Source: Acidimicrobiia bacterium (GTDB lineage: Bacteria > Actinomycetota > Acidimicrobiia > Spongiisociales > ZC4RG35). Taken from it: 12,270 nt of DNA. The DNA is taken from contig JAOUGY010000089.1 in the NCBI GenBank assembly GCA_029865445.1, positions 1-12,270 of the forward strand, given 5' to 3'. Position 1 is the first letter of the stretch. The number at the start of each line of letters is the position of its first letter. Shown in pieces: positions 1-5,613 of the stretch. Both the position numbers and the translations under genes were made by a program. Under the pieces are notes generated by a model, which did not search any database, had not been told where the DNA came from, and saw only the letters and a list, made by a program, of their open reading frames with translations.

Positions 1-319
1 TCCGAATGACGGGTCGGACTTCTTCCCGACCTCCCGGGTTTCGCACCAACTTCTCGGTGACGAGTTCGGCCTCCACCGGAGGGGTGGCGAGGCGCCGGCG
101 CTGCAAAGGGTGGATGACGAAACGCACCATCTTGATGCCTCCACGGTCGAAGCGTTCGATGTCGAAAGCATGGAGGGACGACGATCGGGCGCCGGTGTCG
201 ATCTTGGCCTTCACCGCGTCCACACCGAGTTCGGGGAGCGATACCCACTCCCTCCAGCCGATCACCGGTTTCTGGCGGCGTTTCCGCTTCTTGACGGGCC
301 TCTTCTTCTCAATGGGCAT
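1..319 (-). CDS. ATP-dependent zinc protease / RimK-LysX family retropepsin-like protein, 3' end beyond window
   Basis: I translated this from the minus strand: an ATG at 319 opens a frame of 106 complete codons that runs off the left edge, so the C-terminus is missing. After a strongly basic tail (residues 1-18, KKRPVKKRKRRQK) comes IGWREWVSLPELGV (20-33), then KAKIDTGARSSSLHAF (37-52), then a beta-rich stretch. This is the signature of the family annotated 'ATP-dependent zinc protease' or RimK/LysX (PF05618). The DTGA motif (Asp41) matches the catalytic loop of retropepsin-like aspartic proteases, so the zinc label is historical. Family members are often encoded near rimK-type ATP-grasp glutamate ligases; no rimK is visible here, but one could lie past the left edge. 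GAGGAG ends 7 nt before the ATG and fixes the start. The gene overlaps the YibE/F gene end by 11 bp and is probably cotranscribed with it. The substrate cannot be told. Confidence 0.85.
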   Translation of the reverse strand, partial: MPIEKKRPVKKRKRRQKPVIGWREWVSLPELGVDAVKAKIDTGARSSSLHAFDIERFDRGGIKMVRFVIHPLQRRRLATPPVEAELVTEKLVRNPGGREEVRPVIR

Positions 320-1484
320 GCCCGAGCTCCTCGATGGAGGTGGCATGGGCAACCCGGGCCGCCAGCCAGGTGGTGATGGGGACGGCCGACACCAGACCGA
401 TGGAACCGACCAAGGTGCGGACCACCTCCGTGGCGAGGATCTCGGAGTTGAAGACGATCCCGGTCGGTTGGTTCGAGAGGGCGAATCGGAGGAGAAGCGG
501 CATCGAGGCGCCCGCGTATGCAAGCAAGAGGGTGTTCACCGTCGATGCGATGTGGTCCTTCCCGACCCTGAGGCCGGCCGCGAACAGCTCGGCGACGCCG
601 AGGGCGGGGTTGGCCCGTCGGACCTCCCAGACTGCCGAGGCCTGCGTGACGGTGACGTCGTCGAGCGCCCCCACTGCGCCGAGCACGATGCCGGCGAGGA
701 CGAGTCCCCGGACGTCGATGTTGCCGACGAACGAGATGATGAAACTGTCCTCGCCGGTGAAACCGGTGAACCCGGCCAACTCGACGCTCAGCCCCGACAG
801 CACCACGGTGATGGCCAGGGCGACGAACGTTCCCACCACCGCAACGTGGGTGAGCCTCGTGAATCCGTGGGCCAGGTAGAGGGCCAGATAGCCGATGGCT
901 CCCGCGCCAACCGCGGCCACCGCGACCGGGTTTCGCCCCTCGAGGATGGCGGGGACCACGAACCACATCAAGATGCCCAGACTCACGGCCAGGCCGGCGA
1001 GCGCGGCCAGACCACGGAGGCGGCCCAGGCCGACCACCGCCAGCGCGAAGAGGCCTCCGATCGTCCACAGCACCCATCGGCGCTCGTAGTCGGCGAACTG
1101 GTATTGCTGGGTGGCGGGCGCATCGGGGTTGAATCCGAGAAGGACCCGCTGTCCAACCTCGAACTGGGGAGTGCCGGGCACGATCCCGAACTCCTTCGAG
1201 TCGATGGTGCCGGGAGTGGGCCCTTCGAGCAGCGTGAACGTGACGAACACGCATGGTTCGTCGGGCGCAAACGAGCACCCGTGTTCTTCCACCTCGCTCA
1301 CCGTGGCGCGGTAGACCTCATCGGTGAATCCGAGCGAGCTCAGGTCGGAGAAAGCGGTGCCGCGCGGCCAGAGGACGGCGAGACCCATGACGAGGAGGAC
1401 TCCCAAGACGACCGGGATCATCGCGAGCCCCGCCAACCGTCGGTCGGGGCCCGTGAGTTTCCTGATGTCGGGGTGCTCGGACAC
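309..1484 (-). CDS. YibE/F-like multi-pass membrane protein
   Basis: A 391-residue integral membrane protein of the YibE/F family (PF07907), whose biochemical role is not established. One N-terminal membrane segment (about 17-38) is followed by an extracytoplasmic beta-rich domain (about 55-130, with C70 and C78). A bundle of about seven further segments follows (about 137-155, 157-180, 188-206, 213-236, 259-274, 312-334, 350-377). Family hallmarks are GALDDVTVTQASAVWE (272-287) and GKDHIASTVNTLLLAYAGAS (308-327); the paired Asp275/Asp276 and the His311 region are the likely functional core. YibE and YibF are separate proteins in some Firmicutes; here there is one chain. The start is GTG at 1484, with no Shine-Dalgarno and a TAGCCT box six bases upstream, consistent with a leaderless message. 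It overlaps the zinc-protease gene by 11 bp. Family assignment is confident; a transporter-like role is only a guess. Confidence 0.88.
   Translation of the reverse strand: MSEHPDIRKLTGPDRRLAGLAMIPVVLGVLLVMGLAVLWPRGTAFSDLSSLGFTDEVYRATVSEVEEHGCSFAPDEPCVFVTFTLLEGPTPGTIDSKEFGIVPGTPQFEVGQRVLLGFNPDAPATQQYQFADYERRWVLWTIGGLFALAVVGLGRLRGLAALAGLAVSLGILMWFVVPAILEGRNPVAVAAVGAGAIGYLALYLAHGFTRLTHVAVVGTFVALAITVVLSGLSVELAGFTGFTGEDSFIISFVGNIDVRGLVLAGIVLGAVGALDDVTVTQASAVWEVRRANPALGVAELFAAGLRVGKDHIASTVNTLLLAYAGASMPLLLRFALSNQPTGIVFNSEILATEVVRTLVGSIGLVSAVPITTWLAARVAHATSIEELGHAH
327..332 (-). promoter_or_regulatory. Ribosome binding site of the zinc-protease gene
   Basis: GAGGAG on the minus strand lies 7 nt upstream of the ATG at 319, inside the last codons of the YibE/F gene. 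It decides the start of the downstream gene and suggests translation coupled to the upstream one. Confidence 0.65.
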
Positions 1485-1490
1485 CCGATC

Positions 1491-1496
1491 AGGCTA
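1491..1496 (-). promoter_or_regulatory. Putative -10 box for a leaderless YibE/F transcript
   Basis: The minus strand reads TAGCCT (a TANNNT -10 match), then six bases, then the GTG start at 1484. That places the likely transcription start on the start codon. I see no convincing -35, and the expected place is occupied by the preceding terminator stem. The lack of a Shine-Dalgarno supports the reading; it is untested. Confidence 0.4.
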
Positions 1497-1509
1497 CCCG
1501 TGGCGCAGG

Positions 1510-1539
1510 GTGGACCGGCCGGTGTCCCGGCCGGTCCAC
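1510..1539 (-). terminator. Strong hairpin terminator after the SLH-repeat gene
   Basis: A perfect 13-bp inverted repeat, GTGGACCGGCCGG at 1510-1522 and its reverse complement at 1527-1539, encloses a 4-base loop. It starts 6 bp past the stop codon of the SLH gene on the minus strand. No T-run follows, which is common for terminators in GC-rich actinobacteria. Being symmetrical, it could also block transcription from the opposite side. Confidence 0.75.
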
Positions 1540-1545
1540 ATCCCG

Positions 1546-3258
1546 TCAGCTCTCGGGGCTGGTGTTGTAGGCGAGCCGCAATTCCCGGGCCGTGAGGTCG
1601 TAGTAGGACACGTAGGGATCACCGTTGATCACCGCGATCGAGGTCGAGTATCCGGTGTCGTTGTCGTCGTCGACCGTTTCGATGCGTGCATTCGAACAGC
1701 CGGCATCATCACAATCGACGAACTTGAGGGCCTGGCTCGTCGCCGAGCGGTAGGCGATCCATGGGAATCCATCGCCGGCGATGGCGATGGACACGTCTGT
1801 GCCGACGCTGCCCGAGTCGTCGACGCGCTCGCGGGTGAGGCCCGTACAAGTGGTGTCGTTGCACAGCGCGACTTTCAGATCGGTGTTCGTGGTGTCGTAA
1901 TACGCCACCACCGCCCTCGTTCCCACCGCGGCAATCGCCGAATAGGCACCGGCTTCGGTGGTTGAGTCGAGCACGCGCCGCGTGACGGCGCCCGAACACG
2001 TGGCGTTCGAGCAGATCGCCAGCATCAGGTCACCCGAAGCCTCGTCCTGGTATGACACCATCGGCCGCCCGTTCACGATCGCGATCGAGGATCGCTGTCC
2101 TGTGGCGTTGGGTACCACGCTCATGTCGATGATGTCGCCTCCGACCAGCGACGAACATGTCGTGTTGGCGCACAGCGCCAGCTTGATACCGCCGTTGTGC
2201 CAGAAGCTGATGGCGGGGTTGCCGCCCACCACCGCCACCGATGGGAATCCGACGCTGCCGGTCCACACCTCTTCGAGTGTCGAGGTGGCGCAATCCGCGT
2301 CGGTGCAGCGGGTCACGTCGAGAGAGCCCGATGTGTTGTAGGCGGCGATCACCGGAGTGCCGGAGATGACTGCCATCGAGGGCTCCTTGGAGGTGCCTGG
2401 TGCCAAATCCTGACCGTCGGTTCCGCTGCATTGGACGTTCGTGCAGATGGCGTAGGCCACCAGGTTTCCGTTGTCGTAGTGATAGGCGATTCCGGGCACA
2501 CCGCCGACGCTCTTGATCGAGGTAGCCGACCGGCCCGCACCGGGGCGGAAGTCGATCGTGGCCAGATTCCAGCCTGAGTTGGACACTGAAGTGGTGGGGG
2601 TGGTCTCACCTGCACCGCCGCCTCCCCCGCCGCCCCCGCCGCCATTGGCGCGCATCGCCCTGGCGAGGAACGACGCCATCTGGCCGCGGGTCACCTCGTC
2701 GTCGGGGCAGAATCGGTCGTTCGCCGGCGGGTTGCAGCCGACGGTGATACCTGCCGTTGCCAGCTTCTCGATGTCATTCTCGAAGATGGAGTTGTTGTCA
2801 TCGAGGAAATCAACGCTGTTCTGGGCGGTCAGACCGTACGCCCTGACCAGGAATGCCGCCATCTGACCCCTGGTGACGTTGCCGTCGGGGCAGTACTGAC
2901 GAGTCGCGCACCCGCTCGTGATGCCGGAGGCAGCGAGCTTGTTGATGTCCCCCTGGAAGATCGACGAGGCGTCGTCGTCGAAGAAGTCCGTGCTCGTGTT
3001 GGAGAGACCAAGGGCACGGTTCAGGAACGCCGCCATCTGGCCGCGGGTCACGGTGTCCTCAGGGCAGAACCGATCAGACGCGCACCCGGTGGTCACACCC
3101 GCGTTGAAGATGTATTCGATGTCGACTTCATGGACGCTCGTGTCGTCATCGACGAACGGACCACCGGCGGCCGCTCCCGGTAGCGCCAACCCTGCCGCCA
3201 GCATGGCGACCATGATCGGACCGGCCAGCCGCCGTATCCAAGCGTGTCTGCGATTCAC
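1546..3258 (-). CDS. Secreted surface protein: three SLH repeats plus seven-repeat propeller-like domain
   Basis: About 570 residues from the GTG chosen here. A signal peptide (basic RRHAWIRR, hydrophobic core, AAA-G cleavage near residue 31) targets export. Three S-layer-homology repeats follow (about 35-85, 92-143, 150-202), each ending VTRGQMAAFL or VTRGQMASFL and each holding a Cys pair (GC...CP). Ten glycines form a hinge (about 206-215). Seven repeats of about 35-50 residues fill the rest (about 244 to the end), with the pattern 'SIAxxxGxPxVxYxDxxxxxLxxAxCxxxxC'. The first six carry a CX4C pair and the seventh does not. SLH domains typically anchor proteins non-covalently to cell-wall polymers; seven such units suggest a seven-bladed beta-propeller, which often binds ligands or partners. 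No catalytic motif is recognisable, so the ligand is unknown. The start was set by GGAGG 8 nt upstream; GTG 3261 (5 nt from GGAGG) is equally possible. A hairpin terminator follows the stop. Confidence 0.82.
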   Translation of the reverse strand: MNRRHAWIRRLAGPIMVAMLAAGLALPGAAAGGPFVDDDTSVHEVDIEYIFNAGVTTGCASDRFCPEDTVTRGQMAAFLNRALGLSNTSTDFFDDDASSIFQGDINKLAASGITSGCATRQYCPDGNVTRGQMAAFLVRAYGLTAQNSVDFLDDNNSIFENDIEKLATAGITVGCNPPANDRFCPDDEVTRGQMASFLARAMRANGGGGGGGGGGAGETTPTTSVSNSGWNLATIDFRPGAGRSATSIKSVGGVPGIAYHYDNGNLVAYAICTNVQCSGTDGQDLAPGTSKEPSMAVISGTPVIAAYNTSGSLDVTRCTDADCATSTLEEVWTGSVGFPSVAVVGGNPAISFWHNGGIKLALCANTTCSSLVGGDIIDMSVVPNATGQRSSIAIVNGRPMVSYQDEASGDLMLAICSNATCSGAVTRRVLDSTTEAGAYSAIAAVGTRAVVAYYDTTNTDLKVALCNDTTCTGLTRERVDDSGSVGTDVSIAIAGDGFPWIAYRSATSQALKFVDCDDAGCSNARIETVDDDNDTGYSTSIAVINGDPYVSYYDLTARELRLAYNTSPES

Positions 3259-3266
3259 CACTTCTC

Positions 3267-3271
3267 CCTCC
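3267..3271 (-). promoter_or_regulatory. Ribosome binding site deciding the SLH-gene start
   Basis: GGAGG on the minus strand lies 8 nt before GTG 3258 and 5 nt before GTG 3261. It lies downstream of the longest possible start at 3312, which would add 18 residues ahead of the signal peptide, so the shorter start is preferred. Confidence 0.65.
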
Positions 3272-3299
3272 CGATAGGAATCCCCAAGGTGATTGGGAC

Positions 3300-3305
3300 A
3301 ATGTA
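3300..3305 (-). promoter_or_regulatory. Possible -10 box for the SLH gene
   Basis: TACATT on the minus strand fits TANNNT and would give a 5' leader of roughly 35 bases before GTG 3258. The -35 position (about 3322-3328) is a poor match to TTGACA. If real, it partly shares the -35 zone with the divergent metY promoter, which could couple the two transcription units. Confidence 0.28.
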
Positions 3306-3350
3306 CCCGCATTCTCGGTGGTGCACAGCCTCACTTCACGGCCTGACCGG

Positions 3351-3356
3351 TACGAT
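3351..3356 (+). promoter_or_regulatory. Putative -10 box for a leaderless metY operon transcript
   Basis: TACGAT followed by exactly six bases and then ATG at 3363 matches the spacing of a leaderless actinobacterial promoter. There is no Shine-Dalgarno in front of the ATG. The -35 zone (about 3327-3333) is weak. This leaves no room for a SAM or similar riboswitch leader. Confidence 0.45.
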
Positions 3357-3362
3357 CTGTCG

Positions 3363-4640
3363 ATGCCCGAACATCACGAATACGGGTTCGCGACCCGATC
3401 GATCCATGCGGGCTCGCCCCCTGACCCCGAGACCGGGGCACGGGCGACTCCGATCTACGCGACGACTTCGTTCGTGTTCGAGGACGCTCAAACGGCGGCC
3501 GATCTCTTTGCGCTGCAGACCTACGGGAACATCTACACACGGATCGGCAATCCGACGACGGCTGCGTTCGAGGAACGGATGGCTTCGCTGGAAGGTGGAA
3601 TCGGCGCGGTCGCCACATCGTCGGGCCAGGCCGCCCAACTCATCGCGATCCTCACGCTGTGTTCCGAAGGCGACGAGATCGTCGCTGCCCGCAACCTCTA
3701 CGGAGGCACCTTCACCCAGTTCGACGTGACGCTGAGGAAGATGGGTATCAACGCCACGTTCGTGGACCCTCACCCGGAAGCCATCGCCGCCGCCATCACA
3801 GAGCGAACCAAACTGGTGTACGGCGAGACGATCGGAAATCCGCGGGCCGATGTGCTCGATCTCGAGTCGGTGGCCGGGGTGGCCCACGAGCATGGCATTC
3901 CGCTGGTGATCGACAACACCTTCGCCACTCCCTATCTGTGCCGGCCCATCGAATGGGGCGCCGACATCGTGGTGCACTCCGCCACGAAATTCATCGGAGG
4001 GCATGGTGTGGCCATCGCCGGGGTCATCGTCGAGTCGGGCTCCTTCCCCTTCGACAACGGCAACTTCCCGGTCATGACCGAACCGTCGCCCGCGTATCAC
4101 GGGCTCCGTTTCTGGGAGAACTTTCGTGAGTACGGGTATCTGACCAAGGCGCGCACCGAACTGTTGCGGGACATCGGGGCGTCGTTGTCGCCCTTCAATT
4201 CGTTTCTCCTCCTGCTCGGGCTCGAGACCCTCCCGCTCCGCATGCAGCGCCACGTCGAGAACGCCGGAGCCGTCGCCACCTTCCTCGCCGAACACCAAAG
4301 CGTGGCGTGGGTCTCGTATCCGATCTTCGACGGCTCGCCATCACGGTGGGCCGCCGAGAAGTACACGCCGGCAGGACCCGGTGCGGTGTTCACGTTTGGG
4401 CTGGAGGGTGGCTACGAAGCCGGGGTTCGTTTCATCGAAGGCGTGGAACTGGCCAGCCACCTCGCCAACGTCGGCGACGCCAAGACGCTCGTGATCCACC
4501 CCGCCTCGACGACCCATCAGCAGATCCCGACCGCCGAGCGCGAGGCCGCCGGCGTGGGCAACGAGATGATCCGGATCTCGGTGGGGATCGAAGACGTCGA
4601 GGACATCATCGTCGACCTCGACCGGGCGCTGGCGACATGA
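3363..4640 (+). CDS. metY: O-acetylhomoserine aminocarboxypropyltransferase (O-acetylhomoserine sulfhydrylase), MetY
   Basis: A 425-residue cytosolic PLP enzyme of the Cys/Met metabolism family that converts O-acetylhomoserine and sulfide to homocysteine, the direct-sulfhydrylation step of methionine synthesis. The PLP lysine lies in HSATKFIGGHG (Lys209). Other hallmarks are YTRIGNPT (58-65), the cofactor loop ATSSGQAA (84-91), VIDNTFATP (182-190) and HPASTTHQQ (379-387). The insert around EPSPAYHGLRFWENF (240-254) and the full length are typical of MetY rather than of shorter cystathionine gamma-synthases. I chose ATG 3363, where homology begins (MPEHHEYGFATRSIHAG), over GTG 3318, which has no clear ribosome site. 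The gene is divergent from the SLH gene and overlaps the next gene by ATGA, so it leads a three-gene operon. Use of O-succinylhomoserine cannot be excluded from sequence. Confidence 0.92.
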   Translation: MPEHHEYGFATRSIHAGSPPDPETGARATPIYATTSFVFEDAQTAADLFALQTYGNIYTRIGNPTTAAFEERMASLEGGIGAVATSSGQAAQLIAILTLCSEGDEIVAARNLYGGTFTQFDVTLRKMGINATFVDPHPEAIAAAITERTKLVYGETIGNPRADVLDLESVAGVAHEHGIPLVIDNTFATPYLCRPIEWGADIVVHSATKFIGGHGVAIAGVIVESGSFPFDNGNFPVMTEPSPAYHGLRFWENFREYGYLTKARTELLRDIGASLSPFNSFLLLLGLETLPLRMQRHVENAGAVATFLAEHQSVAWVSYPIFDGSPSRWAAEKYTPAGPGAVFTFGLEGGYEAGVRFIEGVELASHLANVGDAKTLVIHPASTTHQQIPTAEREAAGVGNEMIRISVGIEDVEDIIVDLDRALAT

Positions 4641-5113
4641 CCGCCGTCGACACATCCCCCCGTGAGCGTCTGAGGGTTCTCCGAGAGTCGTCGTCCATCG
4701 CCATGGTGGGGGTTTCCGCCAACCCGTTGCGGTCGTCCAACTTCGTTGCGACCTATCTCACGAGGACGCCGTATCGGGTCTACCCCGTGAATCCCATGTA
4801 CGACGAAGTGCTGGGAGAGCGGTGTTATCCGAGTTTGGCCGACCTCCCCGAGGTGCCCGACATCGTGGATGTGTTCCGGGCCAGGGAGGAGCTCCCCGGG
4901 GTCGTCCGTGAGGCGATCGACGTGGGAGCCCAAGTCGTGTGGTTCCAACTCGGGCTGCGGCACGACGAGGCCGCGCGCATGGCCCAGGAGGCCGGGTTGG
5001 TGGTGGTCCAGGACCGATGTCTCAAGATCGAACACGCCCGGTTCGCCGGCGGACTGCACCTCGCCGGGTTCGACACCGGGGTCATCAGCAGCAAACGCAG
5101 GAGGCCCGTTTGA
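4637..5113 (+). CDS. CoA-binding protein, YccU type
   Basis: A 158-residue single-domain Rossmann-fold protein of the CoA_binding_2 family (PF13380; E. coli YccU is similar). It shows SIAMVGVSANPLRSSN (20-35, the nucleotide-binding first strand and loop), YRVYPVNP (46-53), VDVFR (77-81), VVWFQLG (100-106) and DRCLKIEHARF (126-136). The domain is related to the CoA-binding half of succinyl-CoA synthetase but has no ligase part, so it probably senses or carries CoA or an acyl-CoA rather than catalysing. Its start ATG overlaps the metY stop (ATGA) with no separate strong ribosome site, so translation is coupled to metY. O-acetylhomoserine is made from acetyl-CoA, which gives a possible link between a CoA sensor and MetY, but this is inference. 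Homologues next to metY are, to my recollection, common. No exact function is assigned. Confidence 0.85.
   Translation: MTAVDTSPRERLRVLRESSSIAMVGVSANPLRSSNFVATYLTRTPYRVYPVNPMYDEVLGERCYPSLADLPEVPDIVDVFRAREELPGVVREAIDVGAQVVWFQLGLRHDEAARMAQEAGLVVVQDRCLKIEHARFAGGLHLAGFDTGVISSKRRRPV
5099..5104 (+). promoter_or_regulatory. Ribosome binding site supporting a TTG start
   Basis: AGGAGG lies 5 nt before TTG 5110, inside the last codons of the CoA-binding gene. Together with the TTGA overlap of start and stop, it supports the unusual TTG start of the carbonic-anhydrase-like gene. Confidence 0.7.
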
Positions 5114-5595
5114 GCGCCATCGACCGTCTCGTTCAATGGAACCACACACACGCAGCCGGCACACCGCAGCTCCGGCCCGAACCGCGGACGGCGGTGGCCG
5201 TGGTCAGCTGCATGGACGCCAGGATCAGCATGCCTCTCATGCTCGGTGTCAGCCCCGGTGACGTCCACGTCCTCAGGAACGCGGGAGGGATCGTCACCGA
5301 TGACACCGTACGCTCGCTCGTCGTGTCCCAGGTGGCTTTGGGAACCGATGAGGTCATGGTGATCCAGCACACGAAATGCGGGATGGAAGGTCTCGTGGAT
5401 CAGCAGTTCCGGGCCGAGGTGTCCAGGTTGCGGGGCCGGGCGCCCTTCTTCGAGATAGGAGGCTTTCCAGAGGTCTCCCATCGGGTGGTCGAGTCGGTTC
5501 GGGCGCTGCGCCGGAACCCATTGATCGACGCCGAGGTGAGAGGTTTCGTGTTCGACGTCGACACTGGCCTCGTCGAGGAGATCGAGGTCGCCTGA
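5110..5595 (+). CDS. Small beta-carbonic anhydrase-family enzyme (Rv1284-like)
   Basis: A 161-residue cytosolic enzyme of the beta-carbonic anhydrase family, close in length and layout to the short mycobacterial Rv1284 type. Zinc ligands are visible: Cys34 in VVSCMDARIS, then His87 and Cys90 in IQHTKCGM. The Asp36-Arg38 dyad of the active site is present, as are HVLRNAGGIVTDDTVRSL (53-70) and the closing GFVFDVDTGL (145-154). The usual reaction is CO2 hydration to bicarbonate. The same fold and zinc site also serve carbonyl-sulfide and carbon-disulfide hydrolases, so given the operon with metY a sulfide-releasing activity is a real alternative; sequence alone does not decide. The start is TTG 5110, overlapping the previous stop by TTGA and preceded by AGGAGG at 5 nt. 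It is the last gene of the operon and converges on hrpA with an 18-bp gap. Confidence 0.88.
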   Translation: MSAIDRLVQWNHTHAAGTPQLRPEPRTAVAVVSCMDARISMPLMLGVSPGDVHVLRNAGGIVTDDTVRSLVVSQVALGTDEVMVIQHTKCGMEGLVDQQFRAEVSRLRGRAPFFEIGGFPEVSHRVVESVRALRRNPLIDAEVRGFVFDVDTGLVEEIEVA

Positions 5596-5613
5596 TGGTG
5601 AGCGGCGTAGCCC

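Noticed and set aside
6..1595. Long plus-strand open frame of over 500 codons opposite the YibE/F and zinc-protease genes
   Set aside because: It is antisense to two well-recognised families, is low-complexity and charged (many Gly, Arg, Asp, His), and matches no family I know. It is a typical GC-rich shadow frame.
3283..3297. Small inverted repeat CCCAA...TTGGG in the SLH gene leader
   Set aside because: A 5-bp stem is too short to claim as an operator or riboswitch.
3259..3312. Upstream start for the SLH protein adding 18 residues
   Set aside because: It puts polar residues ahead of a normal signal peptide and ignores the GGAGG next to GTG 3258/3261.
3318..3362. Upstream GTG start for metY adding 15 residues
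   Set aside because: The extra residues are not like MetY N-termini, no ribosome site precedes them, and they would cover the likely promoter.
3258..3363. SAM or cobalamin riboswitch in front of metY
   Set aside because: The gap is about 100 bp, is shared with a divergent gene, and the message appears leaderless; no riboswitch core motifs are seen.
3336..4298. Minus-strand open frame of 320 codons opposite metY
   Set aside because: Fully antisense to a clear MetY; its composition and lack of motifs fit a shadow frame.
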